Shown piece by piece: positions 1 to 5,132 of a stretch of DNA of 10,834 nucleotides. Below the pieces are notes generated by a model. That model did not search any database and was not told where the DNA came from. It saw only the letters and a program-made list of their open reading frames with translations. The position numbers were made by a program, and so were the translations under genes. Source of the stretch: Acidobacteriota bacterium (GTDB lineage: Bacteria; Acidobacteriota; Terriglobia; UBA7540); the NCBI GenBank assembly GCA_003165615.1, contig PLWR01000083.1:1-10834 (forward strand), in the 5' to 3' direction. Each line of letters starts with the position of its first letter. Positions within the stretch are counted from its first letter, which is position 1.

Positions 1-140
1 TGGCGAATATCGGCTTCCGTCATCCGATCGCTCCGGCAGCCTTCTAGCGCAAGGGCTTCCAAGGTGACCCGCCCAAGGTTCTGCCCGGAAGAAGTAAGGA
101 CGGCCGCCAAATCGTGTGGAATCTCAATCGTAACATTCAT
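1..140 (-). CDS. UPF0175-family antitoxin-like protein, N-terminal part (cut by window edge)
   Basis: The reading frame starts at ATG 140 on the minus strand and is open to the window edge, giving 46 complete codons. It begins MNVTIEIPHDLAAVL and continues LEALALEGCRSDRMTEADIR. The opening TIEIP strand, a Leu/Ala-rich helix and the 'EALALEGxRSxRxTEA' segment are the pattern of UPF0175 proteins (Pfam UPF0175), small helix-turn-helix proteins usually regarded as antitoxins or regulators. A good Shine-Dalgarno (GAGGAAG, about 6 bases from the ATG) supports this start. Members are often followed by a PIN-domain or DUF3368 toxin gene, which would lie left of the window and cannot be seen. The family call rests on the N-terminal half only, so it is good but not certain. 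Confidence 0.72.
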   Translation of the reverse strand, partial: MNVTIEIPHDLAAVLTSSGQNLGRVTLEALALEGCRSDRMTEADIR

Positions 141-247
141 CGGAACTTCCTCATTCTTGGTATAACCGTTTTCCGGCCGGTGGACACGCCCAACTCATGT
201 GCGCTGTCTGCGCTTCCTTTCCTGCTGCCCGCTGTCCCCTGATCTCC

Positions 248-931
248 TCATTCCGTCCCGACGACCTTCGCCAGCCACTTCTTCACGTCCACTGCCGCGC
301 GCCGGGGCGCGCCCTTCCATGACCAATCCATTACTGGGGCCTTAGAAAGTTGGCGGAAAATTTTGGTGCGCTGGGCTTCATCGGGTACGGTATCCATGAC
401 CTGCTTGCGAGCTTCGCGTAGAAACCGCAGGTAGCCGCGGTATTCGTGCCCCAGCGTCACCTGCAACTGCCTGCGCAGCCGGCGGGCCAGCGCCGGGCTG
501 GCGCCGGAAGTGGAAATGGCGACCTGCAAGTCGCCTTGCGCAAAGGAGGCGGGCACAATGAAATCGGATGCGCGCGCATTATCGGCGGCGTTTACCAACG
601 CCCCGATTGCTTCTGCATCCTTGCGGACGGCCCTCTGCGTTTCGGGACTGTCGGTGGCGGCGTAGACCAGTGTGGGTCGGACTCCGCGCGGGCCATCAGC
701 TCGTGAGGACGCCGGTCCTTCCAGATCGCCTGTGCGGTAAGCGCGCGGGGTGAGCTGGATCTTTTTGCGCGCCGCCAGCAGCGCCAAACGTGGCGTCACC
801 GACGGGCTGATGACGTGGACACTTGCTCCCGCGCGCAGGAGCGCTTTCACCTTGCGCTCCGCCATGGGTCCCCCTCCCACTACGGCGCAGGGCCGCCCCC
901 GCAAGTCCAAAAAGATGGGATAATAGCGCAT
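248..931 (-). CDS. Precorrin-2 dehydrogenase / sirohydrochlorin ferrochelatase (siroheme synthase N-domain, Met8-like)
   Basis: This 227-residue cytoplasmic enzyme oxidises precorrin-2 with NAD+ to sirohydrochlorin and usually inserts iron to give siroheme, the cofactor of sulfite and nitrite reductases. The Rossmann dinucleotide motif is GGGPMAERKVKALL (residues 19-32). The Asp that serves both dehydrogenase and chelatase chemistry in Met8/CysG is probably D117 in LVNAADN, followed by SDFIVPA. The helical dimer segment STSGASPALARRLRRQL (140-156) is diagnostic. There is no uroporphyrinogen methyltransferase domain, so this is the short stand-alone form. Residues about 73-86 form an Arg/Gly/Pro-rich insertion between the 'GDLEG' and 'LVYAATD' elements that most relatives lack. 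The Shine-Dalgarno is weak: a GGGGG run about 11 bases upstream. It is divergent from der and co-oriented with the UPF0175 gene, 107 bases downstream. A purely dehydrogenase role is possible. Confidence 0.9.
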   Translation of the reverse strand: MRYYPIFLDLRGRPCAVVGGGPMAERKVKALLRAGASVHVISPSVTPRLALLAARKKIQLTPRAYRTGDLEGPASSRADGPRGVRPTLVYAATDSPETQRAVRKDAEAIGALVNAADNARASDFIVPASFAQGDLQVAISTSGASPALARRLRRQLQVTLGHEYRGYLRFLREARKQVMDTVPDEAQRTKIFRQLSKAPVMDWSWKGAPRRAAVDVKKWLAKVVGTE

Positions 932-993
932 CAGCTTGACACACCCCCGGCAAGAAGCCTAAGTTGGTTCAGCGAACACAGGATATCATGCCG

Positions 994-1028
994 GTGATTG
1001 CCGATTGATGATTGGTGATTTGTGATTG
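994..1028. repeat. Degenerate heptamer array (five 7-bp units)
   Basis: Five consecutive 7-bp units with consensus NNGATTG occupy the divergent spacer between the siroheme enzyme gene and der: GTGATTG, CCGATTG, ATGATTG, GTGATTT, GTGATTG. The array is flanked by short CCGG-containing ends (991-994 and 1029-1032). It resembles the short tandemly repeated heptamers known from cyanobacteria and some other genomes. No function is assignable. Confidence 0.75.
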
Positions 1029-1087
1029 CCGGCCGCTGACCGCCGACAGCTATTTTGGCCTTTAACCTTTAAACTTCAGACTTTCTC

Positions 1088-2569
1088 ATGCCTAACCTTC
1101 CTCGCATCGTAATTCTCGGCCGCCCCAACGTGGGCAAGTCCACTTTATTTAATCGCCTCTGCAAGCAACGCCGGGCGCTGGTGGGCAATGAACCCGGCAT
1201 GACTCGTGACCGCCTGTACGCGCGCGCCGAGTGGCTGGGCAAACCTTTTGAAGTCATCGACACCGGGGGCATTATCCCCTCGGACAAAGAGCTGATCCCC
1301 ATTGAGATTTATCGCCAGGCTCAGGTGGCGATTGAAGAAGCCGCGCACTTGATTCTCATGGTGGATGGCCGCGAGGGCGTGGTGCCGCTCGATGAGGAGT
1401 TGGTGCAACTCCTGCGCCGCACGGGAAAGCCCCTGACCGTCGTTGTCAACAAGGTTGACGCGGAGCAGCACCAGCCGCTGGCCGGGGAATTTCATCGGCT
1501 GGGAATCAAACATATCTTTCCCATCTCCGCCGAGCACGGCCGGGGGCTGGAAGATTTGCTGGACCATGTGACGAAGGGATTTGCCCATGACGCCATCGTG
1601 GACGAAGAAGCTCCCCGGCCCCGCAAGAAGGGTCGGTCCGTTCCCCCCGCTCCGCTGGAATCTGAAACGCAGGGCTTGTCACTTGGGGGCAAGAGTTCTG
1701 TTGATCCGATCACCCGATCACCCGATCACCCGGTTTCTGATCCCCCGATTCCCGATCGCCCGGTCACCGGATCGCCCGAGAACCCGATTCATGTTGCCAT
1801 CATCGGCCGGCCCAACGTGGGAAAATCCACCCTGCTCAATCAACTGCTGAACGAAGAGCGCTCCATCGTTTCGGCCGTGCCGGGGACGACGCGTGACGCT
1901 GTGGACGCGGCGTTGGAGGCGGACGGCCTGTGCTTTCGCTTTGTGGATACGGCCGGCATCCGCCGCAAAGGCAAAACCAAATTATTGGCGGAAAAGCTCA
2001 GCGTCATCCAGGCGCGCAAGCATCTGGAGCGTGCCGACGTGGCGCTGCTGATTCTGGACGCCCAGGAAGGCGTCAACGCGCTGGATACCCATATCGGCGG
2101 ATACGCGCATGAAAGCCGCCGCTCCGTCATTATCGTGGTGAACAAGTGGGACGCCATTCCGAAGGGCCCTACCACCACCCAGGATTTTGCTCAGGAAATT
2201 CGCGATCGTTTGAAGTACCTGGATTACGCGCCCATCGTTTTTATCTCCGCCCTGCGCGGGCAGCACTTGGGGAATTTGTTGCAGGCTATTGAGAAAGTCG
2301 CCCAAGCCCGCCAACTTCGCATCAGCACTTCGGAGATGAATCGATTTCTGGCGGAGGTGGATTTCGACCGCGCTTCATCGCCATCCGGTAAGCCCACCCG
2401 GCTTTACTATTTGACCCAGGCAGGAGTGGCGCCGCCCATCTTCATCGCCTTCACCAATCGCTCCGGAAAACTGCATTTCTCATTTGAGCGATTTCTTGAA
2501 AACCGCATCCGGGAGGAATTCGGCTTCGCCGGCACACCCATCGTGATCAAGTCCAAAGCGCGGAGGTAA
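1088..2569 (+). CDS. der: Ribosome-assembly GTPase Der (EngA), two tandem G domains plus KH-like domain
   Basis: Der is an essential cytoplasmic GTPase that acts in maturation of the 50S ribosomal subunit. This 493-residue protein has both G domains. G domain 1 shows GRPNVGKS (11-18), DTGG (58-61), NKVD (121-124) and SAE (147-149). G domain 2 shows GRPNVGKS (240-247), DTAG (287-290), NKWD (352-355) and SAL (387-389). A C-terminal KH-like domain spans about 412-490 (LYYLTQAG, PPIFIAFTN, FLENRIREEFGF). The linker (about 172-233) is long. Its second half, residues 206-234, is a Pro/Asp/Ser-rich stretch encoded by octamer repeats (see 1705-1790). No Shine-Dalgarno is visible before ATG 1088. A TAAACT at 1070-1075 could be a -10 box giving a very short leader. 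The start fits the family because MPNLPRIVILGRPNVGKS leads straight into the P-loop. Confidence 0.97.
   Translation: MPNLPRIVILGRPNVGKSTLFNRLCKQRRALVGNEPGMTRDRLYARAEWLGKPFEVIDTGGIIPSDKELIPIEIYRQAQVAIEEAAHLILMVDGREGVVPLDEELVQLLRRTGKPLTVVVNKVDAEQHQPLAGEFHRLGIKHIFPISAEHGRGLEDLLDHVTKGFAHDAIVDEEAPRPRKKGRSVPPAPLESETQGLSLGGKSSVDPITRSPDHPVSDPPIPDRPVTGSPENPIHVAIIGRPNVGKSTLLNQLLNEERSIVSAVPGTTRDAVDAALEADGLCFRFVDTAGIRRKGKTKLLAEKLSVIQARKHLERADVALLILDAQEGVNALDTHIGGYAHESRRSVIIVVNKWDAIPKGPTTTQDFAQEIRDRLKYLDYAPIVFISALRGQHLGNLLQAIEKVAQARQLRISTSEMNRFLAEVDFDRASSPSGKPTRLYYLTQAGVAPPIFIAFTNRSGKLHFSFERFLENRIREEFGFAGTPIVIKSKARR
1705..1790. repeat. Octamer minisatellite inside der, encoding the inter-domain linker
   Basis: About eleven units of roughly CCCGATCA lie head to tail. 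Three near-identical CCGATCAC units occupy 1706-1729. CCCGGTTT and a shortened 6-bp unit follow, then six 8-bp units from 1743 to 1790: CCCCGATT, CCCGATCG, CCCGGTCA, CCGGATCG, CCCGAGAA and CCCGATTC. Because 8 is not a multiple of 3, successive units are read in rotating frames. The protein sequence therefore looks irregular (SPDHPVSDPPIPDRPVTGSP) although the DNA is periodic. The base composition and the GAT/CC core resemble the intergenic heptamers at 994-1028. Confidence 0.85.
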
Positions 2570-2624
2570 TTCCTGCATCAATGAGGCGGGGCGAAAGATC
2601 AATTTCTAAAGGAAAGGTTACCAC

Positions 2625-2750
2625 AGAGTAAGCGCCCGCTTTTTTGTTCCCCCCTCGGGCGGACGCAGAGAGCAAACTCCATGCCTTGCGCGGATTCTGT
2701 TCTTTCCCGCAGCCGGTGAGATAGCAAGCTGCTTGATTGTACTGGTCAGC
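2625..2750 (-). pseudogene. Remnant of a Sel1-like (SLR/TPR-type) repeat protein
   Basis: Read on the minus strand from 2750 to 2625, the frame gives ADQYNQAACYLTGCGKEQNP, then RKAWSLLSASARGGNKKAGA and YS. This matches one complete Sel1-like repeat: an A-x-x-Y-N helix, YLTGxG turn, Asn-Pro, then RKAWSLLxxSARxGNxxA, which is the paired-helix pattern of Sel1 proteins. The frame has no start codon or Shine-Dalgarno of its own. Upstream it runs into the palindromic repeats, and downstream it runs antisense into der, where it stops at 2547. I read it as the surviving piece of a longer Sel1 gene destroyed by repeat insertion or deletion. A single repeat is short evidence, so a chance match cannot be fully excluded. 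Confidence 0.5.
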
Positions 2751-2800
2751 GGGAACATTTCCATTTGCACGCCCCGTAGGCGTGGTCTCCTCGTTATCGG

Positions 2801-2946
2801 GCGCTACCTCGCTCTGCGCCAGCGACCCGAAGCGGTGTAGGGGCGCTTCGCGAAGCGCCCACCATGGCGCGCGATGGCCGATGCGGGCGGTTCGCGAACC
2901 GCCCCTACCAAACCTGTTGGGCTGCGGGGTGGTAGCGAGGTAGCGC
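2801..2946. repeat. Palindromic element with 13-bp terminal inverted repeats (copy 1), containing a REP pair
   Basis: The element begins GCGCTACCTCGCT (2801-2813) and ends with the exact reverse complement AGCGAGGTAGCGC (2934-2946). Inside it are two perfect 20-bp palindromes, GGGCGCTTCGCGAAGCGCCC (2841-2860) and GGGCGGTTCGCGAACCGCCC (2885-2904). The first is preceded by GTAG (2837-2840). The second is followed by CTAC (2905-2908), which is GTAG on the other strand. Two inverted GTAG-plus-hairpin units make a BIME-like pair (REP elements in inverted orientation). It carries no gene, so any mobility would depend on a transposase encoded elsewhere. Confidence 0.85.
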
Positions 2947-2967
2947 GACCTGCTTTGTAGGTCCGCG
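2940..2967 (+). repeat. REP-like hairpin with GTAG foot (copy 1)
   Basis: GTAG (2940-2943) is followed by CGCGACCT (2944-2951), a 7-base loop and AGGTCCGCG (2959-2967), a stem with one bulged C. The surrounding 40 bases (2936-2975) recur at 3230-3269 with one difference, a C to T change in the loop. Confidence 0.65.
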
Positions 2968-3035
2968 GTTCTTCCAAGCCTGTCCAAATTAGTCGAGCGA
3001 TCATGGTGTTTGATGGGGCTTCGCCCACTGCTTTG

Positions 3036-3056
3036 CGGAAAGGCTCTGCCTTTCCG
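3036..3056. repeat. Perfect 9-bp hairpin
   Basis: CGGAAAGGC (3036-3044), loop TCT, GCCTTTCCG (3048-3056). It has no T-tract after it, so it is not a classic terminator. It belongs to the palindrome-rich cluster. Confidence 0.7.
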
Positions 3057-3077
3057 GCCCATCGCTCCCTTTTTCTC

Positions 3078-3127
3078 CTCATCCGCGCCGCCGCGCCCCG
3101 ATGTATCGGGGTGGCGGCGCGGATGAG
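3078..3127. repeat. Strong 50-bp hairpin (15-bp outer plus 7-bp inner stem)
   Basis: The outer arms CTCATCCGCGCCGCC (3078-3092) and GGCGGCGCGGATGAG (3113-3127) are perfect complements. After a small asymmetric internal loop, the inner arms CCCCGAT (3096-3102) and ATCGGGG (3105-3111) close on a 2-base loop. There is no T-tract and no coding context. It is single-copy in this window. Confidence 0.8.
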
Positions 3128-3229
3128 ATTGGTAAGGAATTTCCGGCAACGGAAAGGCGGAGCGTTTCCGCATAGCAAGCGGCGGAGCCGCAGGTCGTGC
3201 CTCGCCGAACGCACCGTAATTTGGACAAG

Positions 3230-3269
3230 CGAGGTAGCGCGACCTGTTTTGTAGGTCCGCGGTTCTTCC
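3230..3269 (+). repeat. REP-like hairpin block (copy 2 of 2936-2975)
   Basis: These 40 bases match 2936-2975 with a single mismatch in the hairpin loop (T for C). The GTAG foot and the CGCGACCT/AGGTCCGCG stem are preserved. Here the block is separated from the large element, whereas in copy 1 it is fused directly to the element's right end. Confidence 0.8.
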
Positions 3270-3310
3270 CCCCAGCACCACGAAAAGCCGCCGACCTTGG
3301 ACCGCAGGAC

Positions 3311-3456
3311 GCGCTACCTTGCTCTGCGCCAGCCACCCGAAGCGGTGTAGGGGCGCTTCGCGAAGCGCCCACCATGGCGCGCGATGGCCGATGCGGGCGG
3401 TTCGCGAACCGCTCCTACCAAACCGGTTGGGCTGCGGGGTGGTAGCGAGGTAGAGC
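3311..3456. repeat. Palindromic element, copy 2 (direct repeat of 2801-2943)
   Basis: The match to 2801-2943 runs 143 bases in the same orientation at an offset of exactly 510, with four substitutions (at 3320, 3334, 3413 and 3425). The first 20-bp palindrome (3351-3370) is intact; the second (3395-3414) has one mismatch. The terminal inverted repeats have decayed to 11 of 13 matches (3311-3323 against 3444-3456), because similarity to copy 1 stops at 3453. The two copies bracket about 370 bases of GC-rich palindromic DNA. Confidence 0.9.
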
Positions 3457-3791
3457 CGCCGCCTTGCGACCCGGAGTAGGGACTGTTCAAAGAGGGGACG
3501 CATACATTAAGATCAATGCATGCCACCCTGTTGTGGTTGGGTTTCCCCGCAATTTTCGGTAACATGGCCGTGCCGTCGCCGTCTCGACATGGGCCTGCGT
3601 CGTCAGGGCGGAGGGTCGGCGTGCGGCATGACAGGTGAAGACCCAAGTCTAGTCACGACATATTGTCAGTTTCATGCTTGGAGCAACGCTGGTTGGGACA
3701 ATTTGTCGGAAGCGCGGCCTTCACGGACATGCGGTTCCCCTGCGCGCAAAGTTGCTTATTGGCGGGGATGTTTGGTTTATCCACAATGCAC

Positions 3792-3824
3792 TTGGGGGCA
3801 GGTCATCCCCACCCCCAATTTTTT
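3792..3824 (+). terminator. Terminator-like hairpin with T-tract
   Basis: TTGGGGG (3792-3798) can pair with CCCCCAA (3812-3818) across a 13-base loop, and six T residues follow at once (3819-3824). The form is that of an intrinsic terminator on the plus strand. No gene is recognised just upstream, so it could end transcription from the repeat region or act as an attenuator before the gene at 3902. The large loop makes it a moderate candidate only. Confidence 0.35.
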
Positions 3825-3901
3825 GGAAATTTTGAAAATCAATTCCCGAATTTTTTGCGCGGCGAGGAGCCGTGCGCCACGGTTGGAAAAGAGGATGGGA
3901 A

Positions 3902-4825
3902 ATGGAGAATCTCAATCGTCGTCGTTTTCTGCAAGTTTCGGCAGCCGCGGGCGCCGCAGGACTGATGCCGGCTATTTCGGCAGCGCCGGCGAGCGCTGCC
4001 GGCAAGCCCTTCCGGTTGGGAATCATCATGGATGTTTCGCAAGATGCGGAGGCGGCTTTCAAGCGGGTTCATGATTTTGGTGTTCCGACGTGCCAAGCGC
4101 AAACCGATGATTTTTCGGATGGGGTCTACAGCGCCCTTAAAACCGCCATGGAAAAGTACGGCCTTGAGGTCACGGCCATTAATACTTCCGGTGGGCCTCC
4201 TAATGAATACACCTTTTACGAGGGCCCCCTGACCATCGGCGTGGTTCCCCGCAAGTATCGCCAGCAGCGAATTGATAACTACAAGCGCGCCTCCGATTTC
4301 GCCAAGCGGCTGGGCGTGCCAGCCCTCCACACGCATTATGGATTTATCCCCGAGAATCCAAGTGATCCTGAGTATGAAGGAGTCGTCGGCGCGCTCCGCG
4401 AGGTGGCCGCGCACATCAAGGGTAACAGCCAAATGATGCTCTACGAGACTGGGCAAGAAACGCCCATCACCATGCTGCGCGCCATCACCGACGTCGGCCT
4501 TGATAACCAGTTTGTAAACCTGGATTGCGCCAACCTGATTCTCTACGGGAAGGGCAATCCTCTGGACGCGTTGGATGTGATCGGTCACCTGGTGCGGGGC
4601 ACGCACGCCAAAGACGGACTCTTCCCCACCAACCCCAGGGAACTCGGCCAGGAGGTGCCCATCGGCAAGGGCAAAGCCAATTTTCCCAAGCTGATTCCAC
4701 GCCTGAAAGAATTGGGCTATACCGGGCCGCTCACCATCGAGCGGGAGATTGCCGGCCCCCAGCAGTTCGAAGACATCAAGATGGAAAAAGTCTATCTGGA
4801 AAGGCTGGTCGCTAAACTGGGGTAA
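3902..4825 (+). CDS. Tat-exported sugar phosphate isomerase/epimerase-like TIM-barrel protein (xylose isomerase-like / AP endonuclease 2 fold)
   Basis: From ATG 3902 the protein has 307 residues. It opens with a twin-arginine signal: NRRRFLQ (5-11), a small hydrophobic Ala/Gly segment (12-29) and a likely AxA-type cleavage near residue 33. The mature part is a xylose-isomerase-like TIM barrel. The usual acidic and histidine metal ligands are probably E182 (YETGQET), D208 (NLDCAN), H235 with D238 (HAKDG) and E280 (TIERE). The barrel edge GYTGPLTIERE is typical. It is therefore probably an extracytoplasmic metal-dependent sugar isomerase/epimerase; the substrate cannot be read from sequence. 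GAGG seven bases before ATG 3902 supports this start. An upstream GTG at 3872 would add ten residues and push the Tat motif inward, so I reject it. The gene stands alone and converges with the nucleoside hydrolase gene. Confidence 0.88.
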   Translation: MENLNRRRFLQVSAAAGAAGLMPAISAAPASAAGKPFRLGIIMDVSQDAEAAFKRVHDFGVPTCQAQTDDFSDGVYSALKTAMEKYGLEVTAINTSGGPPNEYTFYEGPLTIGVVPRKYRQQRIDNYKRASDFAKRLGVPALHTHYGFIPENPSDPEYEGVVGALREVAAHIKGNSQMMLYETGQETPITMLRAITDVGLDNQFVNLDCANLILYGKGNPLDALDVIGHLVRGTHAKDGLFPTNPRELGQEVPIGKGKANFPKLIPRLKELGYTGPLTIEREIAGPQQFEDIKMEKVYLERLVAKLG

Positions 4826-4837
4826 TTGATCCTCCGG

Positions 4838-5065
4838 CTATTGCGGCAGACCGGTGCTATCCGTCAGCACCCGCAGGGTGATAGTGCCGATCACGTCCCC
4901 GCGCGATTCCGCTCTCCAGTGCAGTGTTTGCCATTCCGGCTTCGCTGTGGAAGCCGCTTCGTAGACGGCTTGAACCGGGTACACCTCGTGCGGATGCACG
5001 GGGTAGCGTGCCGTCCCGTAGAGTTCCTTCCAGCCTGCCGGCAATGTGGATGTGATGTCCTGTTC
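4838..5065 (-). pseudogene. Decayed or partial coding fragment of unknown function after the nucleoside hydrolase gene
   Basis: A minus-strand frame follows an in-frame TAG at 5066-5068 and ends at TAG 4838-4840. It reads EQDITSTLPAGWKELYGTAR, then YPVHPHEVYPVQAVYEAAST, then a region ending RVLTDSTGLPQ. Its only start option is TTG 5044, without a Shine-Dalgarno. Amino-acid use looks protein-like (alternating hydrophobic strands, Trp and Tyr). The frame upstream of 5066 is closed, while another minus frame stays open there (MPEAKTEF from 5096), as expected if a longer gene has been frameshifted. I do not recognise the family. It follows the nucleoside hydrolase stop by 67 bases on the same strand and fills most of the 307-base convergent spacer. 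A chance open frame is a real alternative. Confidence 0.3.
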
Positions 5066-5132
5066 CTAATCCGAATTCCGTTTTGGCCTCCGGCATTTCG
5101 TCGCCGTCGCAATCGTCAATCTGCTGGAGTGC

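Larger units (their letters stand above)
2570..3901. other. 1.3-kb gene-free region: Sel1 remnant, palindromic repeat cluster, AT-rich leader
   Basis: No intact gene is supported here. In order, the region holds a Sel1-like coding remnant (2625-2750), a repeat element with inverted ends (2801-2946), a second REP-like hairpin (2940-2967), unique GC-rich DNA with several perfect hairpins (3016-3127), a second copy of that hairpin block (3230-3269), and a second copy of the large element (3311-3453). About 340 bases (3454-3790) follow in which I recognise nothing, then a terminator-like hairpin and AT-rich DNA before the Tat-protein gene. Long open frames exist on both strands, but they run straight through palindromes and repeat copies and are artefacts of GC-rich repeat DNA. 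Confidence 0.7.

Noticed and set aside
2633..2661. CGCCCG/CGGGCG hairpin after der as its terminator
   Set aside because: The T-run is in the loop rather than after the stem, and the stretch lies inside the Sel1-like coding remnant, so the pairing is probably incidental.
2801..3453. Possible CRISPR array from the repeated blocks
   Set aside because: Only two long copies 510 bases apart with internal palindromes; no regular short repeats or spacers and no cas genes.
2547..3503. 318-codon open frame on the minus strand
   Set aside because: It runs through both copies of the palindromic element and the hairpins, repeats itself where the DNA repeats, and ends antisense in der. Only its last part (2625-2750) carries a recognisable Sel1-like segment, reported as a remnant.
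3697..3707. GACAATTTGTC palindrome as an operator
   Set aside because: Only five-base arms, about 200 bases from the gene and not repeated in the window; chance is likely.
3872..3901. GTG 3872 start for the Tat protein
   Set aside because: There is a GAGGAG just upstream, but it would bury the twin-arginine motif; ATG 3902 has its own GAGG and puts the motif at residues 5-11.
3520..4074. 184-codon plus-strand open frame
   Set aside because: It overlaps the well-supported Tat protein gene in another frame and has Cys/Arg/Ser-rich composition with no domain pattern.
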